Source: Pyxidicoccus parkwaysis (GTDB lineage Bacteria; Myxococcota; Myxococcia; Myxococcales; Myxococcaceae). From it: DNA of 64,000 nucleotides. Shown piece by piece: positions 35,933 through 45,692 of the stretch. The notes beneath the pieces were generated by a model. It saw nothing but the letters and a program-made list of their open reading frames with translations, searched no databases and was not told the origin of the DNA. The stretch lies in the NCBI RefSeq assembly GCF_017301735.1, contig NZ_CP071090.1:2046001-2110000 (forward strand), read 5' to 3'. The position numbers and the translations under genes are program-made. The first letter of the stretch is position 1. The number at the start of each line of letters is the position of its first letter.

Positions 35933-36376
35933 GTGAAAGTCATCATTGCTTCCGACCACGCGGGCCTGGAGCTGCGCCAGGAGCTGGTCGCCGCGCTGAA
36001 GGAGCGTGGCGCGGCCCATGACGACGTGGGCCCCGTCACGCGCGACTCGGTGGACTACCCGGACTTCGCCTCGCGCGTGGCTCGCGCGGTGGCGGCCGGG
36101 GAGTACACGCATGGCGTGCTGGTGTGTGGCACCGGCATCGGCATGAGCATCGTCGCCAACAAGCACAAGGGCGTGCGCGCGGCCCTGTGCACCACCGAGT
36201 TCGAGGCCCGCATGGCCCGGGCTCACAACGACGCCAACGTGCTGTGCCTGGGCCAGCGCGTGGTGGGGGCCGGCGTGGGCCGCGCCATCCTCGAGGCGTT
36301 CCTCAGCACTGCCTTCGAAGGCGGCCGCCACGAGCGGCGCGTCCAGAAGATTCGCGAGGCCGAGTCCCAGGGCTAG
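35933..36376 (+). CDS. rpiB: Ribose-5-phosphate isomerase B
   Basis: 147 residues from GTG at 35933. RpiB/LacAB family: [15 protein letters not shown] at the start, DYPDFA, and the active-site Cys in [16 protein letters not shown]. Interconverts ribose-5-phosphate and ribulose-5-phosphate. It lies just before glyA, a frequent pairing in bacteria; 37 bp between them suggests one transcript. Confidence 0.95.
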   Translation: MKVIIASDHAGLELRQELVAALKERGAAHDDVGPVTRDSVDYPDFASRVARAVAAGEYTHGVLVCGTGIGMSIVANKHKGVRAALCTTEFEARMARAHNDANVLCLGQRVVGAGVGRAILEAFLSTAFEGGRHERRVQKIREAESQG

Positions 36377-36413
36377 CGGCCCCGCCGTACCCGTTGTCCG
36401 AAGGGAATCCGCC

Positions 36414-37670
36414 ATGGAGAACACCCGCACGCTGGCCGACGTGGACCCGGAGATTGCCCGCGTCCTTCGCGAGGAGACGCAGCGTCAGGAAGAGGGCCTG
36501 GAGCTCATCGCCTCGGAGAACTTCGTCTCTCCGGCGGTGATGGAGGCGGTGGGCTCGGTGCTCACCAACAAGTACGCGGAGGGCTACCCCGGCAAGCGCT
36601 ACTACGGCGGCTGCGAGGTGGTGGACATCGCGGAGAACCTCGCCCTGTCGCGCGTGAAGGAGCTCTTCGGCGCGGACGCGGCCAACGTGCAGGCGCACTC
36701 CGGCAGCCAGGCCAACATGGGCGCCTTCATGGCGCTGATGAAGCCGGGCGACACCATGCTGTCGCTGGACCTCAATTCCGGCGGCCACCTCACGCACGGC
36801 GCGTCCTTCAACTTCTCCGGCAAGCTCTACAAGGTCGTCCACTACGGTCTGACGCGCGATACGGAGACCATCGACTTCGCGCAGGTGGAGGCGCTGGCCA
36901 AGGAGCACAAGCCCAAGGTCATCGTCGTGGGCGCCAGCGCCTACCCGCGCACGCTGGACTTCGCGAAGTTCCGCGAGATTGCCGACGCCGTGGGCGCGGC
37001 GATGCTGGTGGACATGGCGCACATCGCGGGCCTCGTGGCCGCGGGCGTGCACCCGTCTCCGGTGCCCTTCGCGGAAATCGTCACCAGCACCACGCACAAG
37101 ACGCTGCGCGGCCCGCGCGGTGGCCTGGTGCTGTGCAAGGAGCCGTTCGCGAAGACCATCAACAGTCAAATCTTCCCCGGCATCCAGGGCGGTCCGCTGA
37201 TGCACGTCATCGCGGGCAAGGCGGTGGCCTTCAAGGAGGCGCTGTCGCCGGAGTTCAAGGCGTACCAGAAGCAGATTGTGTCCAACGCCAAGGCGCTGGC
37301 GGAGGCGCTGAAGGGCGCGGGCCTGCGGCTGTGCTCGGGCGGGACGGACAACCACCTGATGCTGGTGGACCTGCGGCCCAAGAAGCTCACGGGCAAGGTG
37401 GCCGAGGAGGTGCTCGGCAAGGCCGGCATCACCGTGAACAAGAACATGATTCCGTTCGACCCGGAGAAGCCGATGACGACGTCCGGCGTCCGGGTGGGCA
37501 CGCCGGCGATTACGACGCGCGGCATGCGCGAGGCGGAGATGGCGGTGGTGGGGCGGCTCATCGGCGAGGCGCTGGACGCGGCGCACGACGACGCGGCCCT
37601 CACGCGCATCAAGGGCAAGGTGAAGGAGCTGTCCCAGGGCTTCCCGCTGTACGCCTCGCGGTTGAAGTAG
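36414..37670 (+). CDS. glyA: Serine hydroxymethyltransferase
   Basis: 418 residues, standard length. [32 protein letters not shown], and the PLP-lysine in [15 protein letters not shown] are present. Converts serine and tetrahydrofolate to glycine and methylene-tetrahydrofolate. Upstream of nrdR with 43 bp between. Confidence 0.98.
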   Translation: MENTRTLADVDPEIARVLREETQRQEEGLELIASENFVSPAVMEAVGSVLTNKYAEGYPGKRYYGGCEVVDIAENLALSRVKELFGADAANVQAHSGSQANMGAFMALMKPGDTMLSLDLNSGGHLTHGASFNFSGKLYKVVHYGLTRDTETIDFAQVEALAKEHKPKVIVVGASAYPRTLDFAKFREIADAVGAAMLVDMAHIAGLVAAGVHPSPVPFAEIVTSTTHKTLRGPRGGLVLCKEPFAKTINSQIFPGIQGGPLMHVIAGKAVAFKEALSPEFKAYQKQIVSNAKALAEALKGAGLRLCSGGTDNHLMLVDLRPKKLTGKVAEEVLGKAGITVNKNMIPFDPEKPMTTSGVRVGTPAITTRGMREAEMAVVGRLIGEALDAAHDDAALTRIKGKVKELSQGFPLYASRLK

Positions 37671-37713
37671 GAGGCTCTTCGGGCTTCTTCTTCGGGAGAA
37701 GTCCCGCCACGTC

Positions 37714-38211
37714 ATGCGCTGCCCCTTCTGCCAGGATGCCGAGAACAAGGTCATCGACTCGCGCGAGTCGCATGAGGGCTCGGTCATCCGCCGGCGCCGC
37801 GAGTGCCTGGCGTGCAAGCGCCGCTTCACCACGTACGAGCGGGTGGAGGAGCTCTACCCGCTCATCGTGAAGAAGGACGGCCGGCGAGAGCAGTTCGACC
37901 GCGAGAAGATTGTCAGCGGCCTGAAGAAGGCGTGTGAGAAGCGGCCCGTCTCCACCGACCAGTTGGAGGAGACGGTGGTAGCCATCGAGCGGCAGTTGCA
38001 GGGGATGGGCGAGAAGGAAGTGCCCTCGTCCGTCATCGGCGAGGAGGTCATGCGCCGCCTGCGGCAGTTGGACGAGGTGGCGTACGTGCGCTTCGCGTCC
38101 GTCTACCGGAGCTTCCGCGACATCGCGGAGTTCATGGACGAGCTGAAGCCGCTGCTCGAGTCGGAAGAGCGTGAGCGAAAGGCGAAGGCGCCGCCGGGCA
38201 CGGACGGTTAA
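37714..38211 (+). CDS. nrdR: Transcriptional repressor NrdR
   Basis: 165 residues. Zinc ribbon MRCPFC...CLAC at the N-terminus, [10 protein letters not shown], then an ATP-cone domain ([17 protein letters not shown]). NrdR senses ATP/dATP and represses ribonucleotide reductase genes. Commonly encoded next to ribD, as here (9 bp before it). Confidence 0.97.
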   Translation: MRCPFCQDAENKVIDSRESHEGSVIRRRRECLACKRRFTTYERVEELYPLIVKKDGRREQFDREKIVSGLKKACEKRPVSTDQLEETVVAIERQLQGMGEKEVPSSVIGEEVMRRLRQLDEVAYVRFASVYRSFRDIAEFMDELKPLLESEERERKAKAPPGTDG

Positions 38212-38220
38212 AGAGGGAAC

Positions 38221-39384
38221 ATGCGGCTGCTGACGCGGGCACGGATGGATGCAACGAGGGCGCCCCGGGCGAAGCGGGCGGCGGACTTCGACCGCGCCGT
38301 GGCCGAGTTCTTCATGCGCATCGCCCTGGAGGAGGCGGCCAAGGGCCTGGGCCGCACGAGCCCCAATCCGGTGGTGGGCGCGGTGCTGGTGAAGGGCGGC
38401 CGCATCATCGCCCGCGGCTACCACAAGAAGGCGGGCACGGCGCACGCGGAAGTCGTGGCGCTGGAGGCGGCGGGCTCGAAGGCGAAGGGCGCGGACCTCT
38501 ACACGACGCTGGAGCCGTGCGACCACTACGGGCGCACGCCGCCGTGCAGCCTGGCGATTCTGGAGGCCGGGGTGCGGCGGGTCATCTGCGCGTCCTCGGA
38601 CCCCAATCCGCAGGTGAGCGGCAAGGGCGTGGCGCGGCTGCGGCGCGGCGGGGTGCAGGTGCTCACGGGCGTCCTCACGGAAGAGGCGGACACGCTCAAC
38701 CGGCCCTTCTTCAAGGTCATGCGCACGGGCCTGCCGTGGGTGACGCTGAAGGCGGCGGTGACGCTGGACGGGAAGCTGGCCACCGCGACGGGGGACTCGC
38801 GCTGGGTGACGGGCGAGCCTGCGCGCGCGTGGGTGCACCGGCTGCGCGACGCGGTGGACGTCATCCTCGTGGGCGCCAACACGGTGCGCAAGGATGACCC
38901 GAAGCTGACGACGCGGCTTCCGGGCGGCGGAGGAAAAGACCCGCTGCGCGTGGTGGTGGATAGCCACCTGCGCCTGTCTCCGGGCTACACCGTCTTCACG
39001 CAGCGAAGCCCCGCGCGCACGGTGATTGCGACGCTGGAGGACCCGGAGGGCCGCAAGGCGCGGCGCTTCCTCGCCCAGGGCGTGGAGGTGTGGCAGGTAC
39101 GCCAGAAGGCGGGCCGGGTGGACCTGAAGGCGCTCCTCAAGCGCATCGCGAAGAGCGGCCTCAACCACGTGTTAGTGGAGGGTGGGGCGGAGCTGTACGG
39201 CTCGTTCCTGCGCGAGCACCTGGCGGACTCGCTGGCGCTGTTCCTCGCGCCCAAGCTGATTGGCAGCCCGGGTCTGTCGTGGGCGGGGGACTTGGGCGTG
39301 AAGGAGATGGCGCAGGCCGTGTCCGTGAGCGACCTCACCTTCGAGCGTCACGGGGACGACGTGCTGTTGCAGGCGCTGCTGTAG
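38221..39384 (+). CDS. ribD: Bifunctional riboflavin biosynthesis deaminase/reductase RibD
   Basis: 387 residues from ATG at 38221 (GAGGG upstream). N-terminal deaminase with zinc motif HAEVVAL and EPCDHYGRTPPC; C-terminal reductase beginning near VTLKAAVTLDGKLATATGDS with GANTVRKDDP and LVEGGAELYGSFL. Performs two steps from the GTP-derived pyrimidine toward riboflavin. Head of a ribD-ribE-ribH-nusB run. Confidence 0.96.
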   Translation: MRLLTRARMDATRAPRAKRAADFDRAVAEFFMRIALEEAAKGLGRTSPNPVVGAVLVKGGRIIARGYHKKAGTAHAEVVALEAAGSKAKGADLYTTLEPCDHYGRTPPCSLAILEAGVRRVICASSDPNPQVSGKGVARLRRGGVQVLTGVLTEEADTLNRPFFKVMRTGLPWVTLKAAVTLDGKLATATGDSRWVTGEPARAWVHRLRDAVDVILVGANTVRKDDPKLTTRLPGGGGKDPLRVVVDSHLRLSPGYTVFTQRSPARTVIATLEDPEGRKARRFLAQGVEVWQVRQKAGRVDLKALLKRIAKSGLNHVLVEGGAELYGSFLREHLADSLALFLAPKLIGSPGLSWAGDLGVKEMAQAVSVSDLTFERHGDDVLLQALL

Positions 39385-39426
39385 GCGCCCAGGCAACGCG
39401 CTTCCGCGCCGGTTATAAGGGCGCTC

Positions 39427-40086
39427 ATGTTCACCGGGCTCATTCAGGACCTTGGCAGGGTGGAGCGCGTCATCCCCGGCGGGATGACGGACCTCTGGAT
39501 TCGCACCTCGCTCGGCGCGGAGAAGTTCGACCTGGGCGAGTCCATCGCCGTCGACGGCGCGTGCCTCACGGTGGTGGAGCGCAGCGGGGACACCTTCAAG
39601 GTGCAGGCCGCGCCGGAGACGCTCCGCCGCACCACCCTGGGCGCCGTGCAGCCTGGCAGCCGCGTGAACCTGGAGCGGGCCCTCGCGCTCGGCGACCGGC
39701 TGGGCGGCCACCTGGTGTCCGGCCACGTGGACGCGGTGAGTGAAGTCCTGGAGACCTTCCCGGAAGGCGGCTCGTGGGTGATGCGATTCCGGCTGCCGGC
39801 GGAACTGGCCCCGTTCTTCATCGAGAAGGGCTCGGTGGCCATCGACGGCATCAGCCTCACGGTGAACTCCGTGGAGGCGGACCGCTTCAGCGTGCAACTC
39901 ATCCCCGAGACGCAGGAGCGCACCACCCTGAAGGGCAAGGCCGCGGGCGCGCGGGTGAACCTGGAGGCGGACCAGATTGGCAAGTACGTGGCCCGGCTCT
40001 TCGCCCTCCAGCGGGGGCAGGGGGCACCCGGGGGCGGTGGGCTGACGGCGGCGGCCGTCCGGGCAGCGGGCTTCGGCACGCCGTAG
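39427..40086 (+). CDS. ribE: Riboflavin synthase alpha subunit
   Basis: 219 residues with two lumazine-binding repeats: MFTGLIQDLGRVERV...VDGACLTVVE in the first and SGHVDAVSEVLE...IDGISLTVNSVE in the second. Joins two lumazine molecules to make riboflavin. Intermediate gene ribBA, often located directly after it, is absent; ribH follows after 39 bp. The last ~20 residues are Gly/Ala-rich. Confidence 0.96.
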   Translation: MFTGLIQDLGRVERVIPGGMTDLWIRTSLGAEKFDLGESIAVDGACLTVVERSGDTFKVQAAPETLRRTTLGAVQPGSRVNLERALALGDRLGGHLVSGHVDAVSEVLETFPEGGSWVMRFRLPAELAPFFIEKGSVAIDGISLTVNSVEADRFSVQLIPETQERTTLKGKAAGARVNLEADQIGKYVARLFALQRGQGAPGGGGLTAAAVRAAGFGTP

Positions 40087-40125
40087 CCCGCGACGCCGGG
40101 ACGCGGGTGGTGTAGGAAGCGCCGC

Positions 40126-40629
40126 ATGCCTCGCTATTTCGACGGTGACTTCCTTCCCCCCAAGGGGCGCTTCGCCATCTGCGTGGCCCGCTTCAACGGC
40201 TTCATCACCGAGGAGCTGGCCAAGGGCGCCGTGGACACCCTGGTTCGCCACGGCGTCGCGGACGCCGACATCGACGTGTACCGCTGCCCCGGTACCTATG
40301 AGCTTCCCGGCCTCGTGCGCCGCGTGACGGAGTCCCGCCAGTACGTGGGCGTCATCACCCTCGGCGCCGTCATCCGTGGCGGCACCCCCCACTTCGACTA
40401 CGTGGCGGGCGAGTGCGCCAAGGGAATCGGTCAGGTGGCCTTCAGTGCGGCGGCGGGCACTCCGGCCACGGCCGTCACCTTCGGCGTGCTGACGTGCGAT
40501 ACCGTGGAGCAGGCCATCGACCGGGCGGGCGTGAAGGCGGGCAACAAGGGCGCCGAGGCCACGCTGGCCTGCATCGAGATGGTCAATCTGTACGCGAAGA
40601 TGGCGGCGACTGAAGGAAGGAAGGCCTAG
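40126..40629 (+). CDS. ribH: 6,7-dimethyl-8-ribityllumazine synthase
   Basis: 167 residues. [42 protein letters not shown] and [16 protein letters not shown] are typical, with the active-site His in HFDYV. Condenses the ribityl pyrimidine with dihydroxybutanone phosphate. nusB follows 2 bp after the stop, a standard arrangement. Confidence 0.96.
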   Translation: MPRYFDGDFLPPKGRFAICVARFNGFITEELAKGAVDTLVRHGVADADIDVYRCPGTYELPGLVRRVTESRQYVGVITLGAVIRGGTPHFDYVAGECAKGIGQVAFSAAAGTPATAVTFGVLTCDTVEQAIDRAGVKAGNKGAEATLACIEMVNLYAKMAATEGRKA

Positions 40630-40631
40630 CC

Positions 40632-41051
40632 ATGGGCGCGCGGAGAACGGGACGCGAGCGGGCGCTGCAGGCGCTCTACCAGTTGGAGATGGCCCCCGCG
40701 ACGGTGGCCGAGGCGCTGGAGTCCGCCTGGGTCGCCTCCGAGGAAGCCAAGCGCGACCCAGACGCGGTGAAGTTCGCCCGCGAGCTGGTGGAGGGCGTGC
40801 AGGGCCACCGCGACGAAATCGACCAGTTGATTGAGCGGCACAGCCACAACTGGCGCCTGGACCGCATGTCCCGCATCGACCGCAACGTGCTGCGCCTGGG
40901 CATCTTCGAGCTGAAGTACCGCCCGGACATCCCTCGCAAGGTCACCATCAACGAGGCGGTGGAGCTGGGGAAGAACTTCGGCACGGAGGAGTCCAGCGCC
41001 TTCGTCAACGGCCTGCTGGACCGCGTGGCCGTGGCGCTGAACAAGCCGTAG
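40632..41051 (+). CDS. nusB: Transcription antitermination protein NusB
   Basis: 139 residues, NusB fold: RRTGRERALQALYQLEM at the start, then WRLDRMSRIDRNVLRLGIFEL and TINEAVELGKNFGTEESSAFVNGLLDRV near the end (by position ~108-135). Binds boxA RNA with NusE for rRNA antitermination. Confidence 0.97.
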   Translation: MGARRTGRERALQALYQLEMAPATVAEALESAWVASEEAKRDPDAVKFARELVEGVQGHRDEIDQLIERHSHNWRLDRMSRIDRNVLRLGIFELKYRPDIPRKVTINEAVELGKNFGTEESSAFVNGLLDRVAVALNKP

Positions 41052-41084
41052 TCGCAAGCCGAGTCGTAGACGAGGGACGCCCGC

Positions 41085-41576
41085 GTGAGCCAGACGACGA
41101 CGCACGACATCGGGTTGGAGGGGTTGGACTCGCTCGGCGGGGTGGACGCACTGTGCCTCTTCGTGGCCGAGGATGACCGGCCCCTGCCGACCTCCGCCGG
41201 CTACGTGGACTGGCGCCTGTGCGGCACCCTGTCCCGGGTGCTGAAGAACGGCTTCTTCACCGGCGCCAAGGACGACTGGCTCCTCTTGCCCTCGGACGGG
41301 AAGCTGCCCGTGCCGCGCATCTTCGTGGTGGGGTTGGGCTCGCGGCAGAAGCTGGACGCGGGCGCGCTGAGCGAGGCCCTGGCCAACGCGGGGAAGGTGC
41401 TGAGCCGGGCGAAGGTGGACTCGGTGGCGCTGGAAGTGCCCTTCGGAGGACGCGCCGAGGACGCCGCGAGGGCGGACGCCTATCAGAAGGGCTTCCTCCC
41501 GGCGTTCAAGGGTGGACGGGTGGCGCTCCTGGTGGACAAGGGGCTCGTCCGGCTCCTACCAGGACGCAAGGGTTGA
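41085..41576 (+). CDS. Stand-alone peptidase M17 N-terminal (macro-like) domain protein
   Basis: 163 residues from GTG at 41085. It matches only the N-terminal domain of leucine aminopeptidases: CLFVAEDDRPLPTSAGYVDWRLCG, FVVGLGSRQKLDAGALSEALANAGK and a closing beta segment. The metal-binding peptidase domain is absent and there is no room for it, so it cannot be a peptidase. Such lone domains may bind nucleotides or ADP-ribose-like ligands, since the fold is related to macro domains; actual role unknown. Located between nusB and the che operon. Confidence 0.72.
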   Translation: MSQTTTHDIGLEGLDSLGGVDALCLFVAEDDRPLPTSAGYVDWRLCGTLSRVLKNGFFTGAKDDWLLLPSDGKLPVPRIFVVGLGSRQKLDAGALSEALANAGKVLSRAKVDSVALEVPFGGRAEDAARADAYQKGFLPAFKGGRVALLVDKGLVRLLPGRKG

Positions 41577-41631
41577 CGCGCAGCGGCCGGCCGGGCGTTC
41601 TGTTAGCATTGTCCGCCCGGGGCGAGCGCAC

Positions 41632-42006
41632 ATGCGTGTCAAGGTCTTGATTGTCGAGGACTCCAAGGCGTCGCGCGAGTACATCGCCGCGACCGTGGAG
41701 GCCGTGGAGGGCATCGAGGCGATTGTCACCTCGAGCGGCTTCGAGGCCCTGAAGCTGCTGCCGCGCCACCGGTTCGAGCTCATCATCACCGACATCAACA
41801 TGCCCGACATCAACGGGCTGGAGCTCATCAACTTCGTCAAGAAGAACCCCAACTACCGGGACGTGCCGCTGTTCATCATCACCACCGAGGGCCGCGAGCA
41901 GGACCGCGACCGCGGCATGGCGCTGGGCGCGACGGAGTACCTGGTCAAACCCTTCCTGCCCGGGAGCCTGGAAGAGCTCCTGCGGCGGTACCTGAAGCTG
42001 CCGTGA
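41632..42006 (+). CDS. CheY-like response regulator (first gene of che operon)
   Basis: 124 residues, single receiver domain. Acidic pocket ED near residue 9-10, phospho-acceptor Asp in IITDINMPDING, Thr in FIITTEGRE and Lys in YLVKPF. The stop overlaps the GTG start of cheA, so it is made together with the kinase, whose own sequence lacks a receiver domain. Probable output of this chemosensory system. Confidence 0.93.
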   Translation: MRVKVLIVEDSKASREYIAATVEAVEGIEAIVTSSGFEALKLLPRHRFELIITDINMPDINGLELINFVKKNPNYRDVPLFIITTEGREQDRDRGMALGATEYLVKPFLPGSLEELLRRYLKLP

Positions 42007-44570
42007 ATCCCGGTTCCAAGGCCCTGGCCGAGTTCGTGGCCGAGGCGACCGAAATCCTCGACGCGCTGGGCAAGGACCTGCTCGTCCTCGACGAGCGGCG
42101 CGGGCAGGAGGCGGACCCGGACCTGGTCAACGGCATCTTCCGTGCGGCGCACTCGCTCAAGGGGTTGTCCGGGCTGTTCGGCCAGGAGCGCATCTCCCGG
42201 CTGGCGCATGGGACGGAGGAGTTGCTGGACCGGCTGCGCCTGGGCCGGCTGCGGCTGGACGACACGGCGCTGGACGCGCTGATCGAAGCGCTGGACGCGT
42301 TCCAGGCGCTCCTGGCCGAGGCGGCGAGGGGAGCGGAGACAGAGCCGCTCACCCGGCGCGTGGAGGCGATGACGGAGCGGCTGGCGGGGCTGGGCTCGCC
42401 GCCCGTGTCGGTGGACGAGGACCCGCTGGACCGGCTGGAGCTGGACCCGCAGGTGCGCTCCGTCTTCACCGAGTACGAGGAGCACCGGCTCCGGGAGAAT
42501 GTCCGGCGCGGCGTGTCGCTGTGGCGCGTGCGGGCCGCGTTCGACCTGTCCGACTTCGACAAGGGGCTGGCGGACCTCAACGCGCGCCTCAAGCCGATGG
42601 GCGAGGTCATCAGCACGCTGCCCTCCGCGCGACCGGGAGGAGCGCACGGCATCGCCTTCGACCTCATCTTCGGTGCGCAGGCGTCGGGCGATGAGCTGGA
42701 GGCGGGGCTGAAGGGCACGCCGGCGGAGTTGGCCCCGCTGGTGGTGCGCCCAGCGGCCGGCGCCACGCAGGCCGCCGCAAAGGCACTGGCCCGCGCCGTG
42801 GAGCCACCTCCGTCCTCACGCACGACGCTGGCTCGCGTGGATGAGCCCGCGGCCCCGGCGAAGCGCGGTGGGAAGAAGAAGCGTGGCAAGGCGGGCGCTT
42901 CGCCCGATGGCGCAGGAGGCCAGCAGCCCCTGCTGCCGGCATCGGAGACCGACGGGGCAGAGGGGGCGGGCGCTGACGACGCTCACGTGTCGTCGGCATC
43001 GTCGCGTGCCGGGCGGGCCGGTTCCTCGGGCCTGGGCGATGCGCAGGCGCCGTCGACCGCAGCCGGCCTTCAGCGCGGTGCGGGTGACACGCTGGTTCCG
43101 GCGACACCTTTCGGGCGCCCACAGGGGACAGGTGACGCGCAGTCACCCACGTCCTCCTCCGCGCGTCCGAACGGCTCCGGGGATGCACTGGTGCCGGTGT
43201 CGCCCTCCGCGCTCCAGTCTCCACCGGGCGCGTCCGGTGCGTCGGTGGCGTACCTGCAATCCGCCAGCGCGGCACAGCGCGTGCGCGCGGTGGTGACGGA
43301 GACGTCTGGCGCGGGCACGGCCTCCTCCGCGCGCCCGGAGGGCGACAGCACCTCGCTGCGCTCGCTGACGCAGACGGTGCGCGTGGACATCAGCAAGCTG
43401 GACGGCCTCATCAACATGGTGGGCGAGCTGCTGCTCATCAAGGCCAACCTCCAGCGGCTCGCGGAGTCCGCGCGGCAGGACGGCGCGGTGGCGCTGTCCA
43501 AGCTCTTCGGCCAGGAGCTGGCGCGCGAGACGCGCGGCCTGGAGCGCAAGCTGGAGGCCCTGCAGGAAGGGCTGCTCGAAGCGCGCATGGTCCCCGTGGG
43601 CCAGGTGTTCGACAAGCTGGCCCGGCTGGTGCGCCGCATCACCCGCGAGGCGGGAAAGGAAATCGAGTTCGTCATCGGCGGCGGCGAGGTGGAGCTCGAC
43701 AAGCTCATCGTCGAGGAGCTCAGCGACCCGCTGATGCACCTCATCCGCAACGCAATCGACCACGGCGTGGAGCCTCCGGATACGCGCCTGTCCGCCGGCA
43801 AGCCCCGGCGCGCGGTGGTGGCGCTGCGAGCCGAGCAGAAGGGCAACCACGTCGTCATCGAAGTCTCCGATGACGGCGCCGGCATCGACGAGTTGCGCGT
43901 GCGCGAGGTGGCCCTCACGCGCGGCCTCATCACCTTCTCGCAGGCCCAGGAGATGAGCCGCCGCGAGCTGCTCAATCTCATCTTCCTGCCTGGCTTCTCC
44001 ACCGCTCGCAGCGTGTCCGAGCTGTCCGGCCGCGGCGTGGGCCTGGACGTGGTGAAGAACAACCTGGGCAACCTGTCCGGCATCATCGACGTGTGGAGCG
44101 AGCGGGGGAAGGGCACCGCCTTCCACCTCACGCTGCCCGTCACGCTGGCCATCATCCGCGCGCTCGTGGTGGGCGTCAGCGGCCGCACGTACGCGGTGCC
44201 GCTCAACAGCGTGCTGGAAATCCTCTCCGTGCAGCCCAAGGACATCCGCACCGTGGAGCGGCGCGAGGTGTTGGACCTGCGCGGGCAGACGCTGCCCTTC
44301 ATGCGGCTGGCGCGGATGTTCGCGCTGCCGGAACGGCCGGTGAGCCGCTACTTCGTGGTGGTGGTGGGGCTGGCGCAGGAGCGGCTGGGCATCGCCGTGG
44401 ACGAGCTGTACGGCCAGCAGGACATCGTCACCAAGCCCCTGGGTGGGCGCTTGCAGTCCGTCCGGGGCATCTCCGGCGCCACGGACCTGGGCAATCGACG
44501 CACCGTGCTGGTGCTGGACGTGGCGGCGCTGCTGGAAGAGGGCCTGGCCATGGAGCGCCGCCGGGCCTGA
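42003..44570 (+). CDS. cheA: Chemotaxis histidine kinase CheA
   Basis: 855 residues from GTG at 42003. P1 phosphotransfer domain with His50 in FRAAHSLKGLSG; P2-like region unclear; a ~200-residue low-complexity Ser/Gly/Ala/Pro linker (~240-455); dimerisation helix pair from RVDISKLDGLINMVGELL; ATPase with N-box HLIRNAIDHGVE and G1/G2 DDGAGID, GRGVGLDVVKNNL; C-terminal CheW-like P5 domain (~710-850). Couples a receptor array to CheY and CheB. The unusually long linker includes imperfect short repeats (GSGDALVP, GAGDTLVP, GTGDAQSP). Confidence 0.95.
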   Translation: MNPGSKALAEFVAEATEILDALGKDLLVLDERRGQEADPDLVNGIFRAAHSLKGLSGLFGQERISRLAHGTEELLDRLRLGRLRLDDTALDALIEALDAFQALLAEAARGAETEPLTRRVEAMTERLAGLGSPPVSVDEDPLDRLELDPQVRSVFTEYEEHRLRENVRRGVSLWRVRAAFDLSDFDKGLADLNARLKPMGEVISTLPSARPGGAHGIAFDLIFGAQASGDELEAGLKGTPAELAPLVVRPAAGATQAAAKALARAVEPPPSSRTTLARVDEPAAPAKRGGKKKRGKAGASPDGAGGQQPLLPASETDGAEGAGADDAHVSSASSRAGRAGSSGLGDAQAPSTAAGLQRGAGDTLVPATPFGRPQGTGDAQSPTSSSARPNGSGDALVPVSPSALQSPPGASGASVAYLQSASAAQRVRAVVTETSGAGTASSARPEGDSTSLRSLTQTVRVDISKLDGLINMVGELLLIKANLQRLAESARQDGAVALSKLFGQELARETRGLERKLEALQEGLLEARMVPVGQVFDKLARLVRRITREAGKEIEFVIGGGEVELDKLIVEELSDPLMHLIRNAIDHGVEPPDTRLSAGKPRRAVVALRAEQKGNHVVIEVSDDGAGIDELRVREVALTRGLITFSQAQEMSRRELLNLIFLPGFSTARSVSELSGRGVGLDVVKNNLGNLSGIIDVWSERGKGTAFHLTLPVTLAIIRALVVGVSGRTYAVPLNSVLEILSVQPKDIRTVERREVLDLRGQTLPFMRLARMFALPERPVSRYFVVVVGLAQERLGIAVDELYGQQDIVTKPLGGRLQSVRGISGATDLGNRRTVLVLDVAALLEEGLAMERRRA

Positions 44571-44604
44571 CGTACGCGGCGGCCGGCTGCTATCCTTGGC
44601 GGCT

Positions 44605-45171
44605 GTGTCCAGGTTCGCAGAGCTACTCGACGACTTCTTCTACCGCCCGGACGAGGACGTCGCCGGACTGCATGACTTCGCCGCGGGAAGCGACGGAGCG
44701 CAGGCCTCCGCCCCGGAGGAGGTGCCGGAGGAGTATCTCGCGTTCCGCCTGGAGGGAGAGTGCTACGCGGTGCCCATCCGCGCCGTGCGCGAAATCTCCA
44801 AGGTGCCCCCGCTGACGGAGATTCCCCGCGCGGAGCCGCAGTTGCTCGGCGTCATGAACCTGCGAGGCGAGCTGCTCCCGGCCTATGACATCAAGGTGCG
44901 GCTGCGCCTGGCGGAGCGGGCCCCTGTCGTCGCGGGCCCGGAGGCGCCTCCGCCGCCGCGCGATGCCCGCATCCTCGTGCTGCGCACCGAGTCCGGCCCG
45001 GCCGGCGTCTGGGTGGACAGCGTCACCGGCGTGGTGCGGCTGAAGCCCTCCATGCTGGAGCCCGCGCCGCCGGGGCTGCGCACGGGTGAAAGGGACTGCG
45101 TGGTGGGCATCGGCCGGCGGGGGCCCACGCTCTACATCCTCCTCGACCCGGAACAGGCGCTCGCTTCATGA
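44605..45171 (+). CDS. cheW: CheW-like coupling protein, first copy
   Basis: 188 residues if started at GTG 44605; ribosome site weak, a TTG 9 nt upstream is possible. An N-terminal extension of ~45 residues precedes the CheW domain (YLAFRLEGECYAVPIRAVREI, GVMNLRGELLPAYDIKVRL, VWVDSVTGVVRL). Extension is acidic and may mediate extra contacts. Connects CheA with receptors. Confidence 0.9.
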   Translation: MSRFAELLDDFFYRPDEDVAGLHDFAAGSDGAQASAPEEVPEEYLAFRLEGECYAVPIRAVREISKVPPLTEIPRAEPQLLGVMNLRGELLPAYDIKVRLRLAERAPVVAGPEAPPPPRDARILVLRTESGPAGVWVDSVTGVVRLKPSMLEPAPPGLRTGERDCVVGIGRRGPTLYILLDPEQALAS

Positions 45172-45692
45172 AGGACCCGGTCAACCTCCTGGCGCGCCGG
45201 CCGCGCGCGGTGCTGGACGCTCCCGCCGACGAGGCGGACACGCTCGTGCAGCTCTGCGCCTTCTTCGTGGGCAACGAGGAGTACGTGCTGGACATCATGC
45301 GCGTGGAGGAAATCCTCCCGTCCCAGCGAATCACGCCCATTCCCCATGCGCCGTCCTTCGTGGAAGGCGTGCTGCACCTGCGCGGCGTCATCCTCCCCGT
45401 GGTGGACCTGCGCCGCCGGCTGCTGGGACAGGCGACGCCGGAGACGCCGAAGATGCGGCTCCTGGTGTGCAAGCTGGGGCAGCGCCGCGTGGCCGTGCGC
45501 GTGGACCGGATGGCGGAGGTGCTGCGGGTGCGCAAGGGCGACATCAAGCCGGCGCCCGCGCTGATGGTGGCGGGACGCTCGCCCTTCGTGGTGGGCGTGT
45601 GCGGACCGCCGGACCGGCTCCGGCTGTTGTTGGACTTGAAGGCCTTGTTGCGCGCGGAGCTGGAGCGCGAGTCGACGCGGAGACCCGAATGA
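45168..45692 (+). CDS. cheW: CheW-like coupling protein, second copy
   Basis: 174 residues; ATG at 45168 overlaps the first cheW stop. CheW fold with CAFFVGNEEYVLDIMRVEEIL, GVLHLRGVILPVVDLRRRL and VRVDRMAEVLRV. Differs clearly from the first copy, so the two may bind different receptors or stabilise different array contacts. Confidence 0.92.
   Translation: MKDPVNLLARRPRAVLDAPADEADTLVQLCAFFVGNEEYVLDIMRVEEILPSQRITPIPHAPSFVEGVLHLRGVILPVVDLRRRLLGQATPETPKMRLLVCKLGQRRVAVRVDRMAEVLRVRKGDIKPAPALMVAGRSPFVVGVCGPPDRLRLLLDLKALLRAELERESTRRPE

Noticed and set aside
36303-37832. A 509-codon minus-strand frame opposite glyA
   Set aside because: His/Arg/Val-rich antisense translation; glyA is unambiguous.
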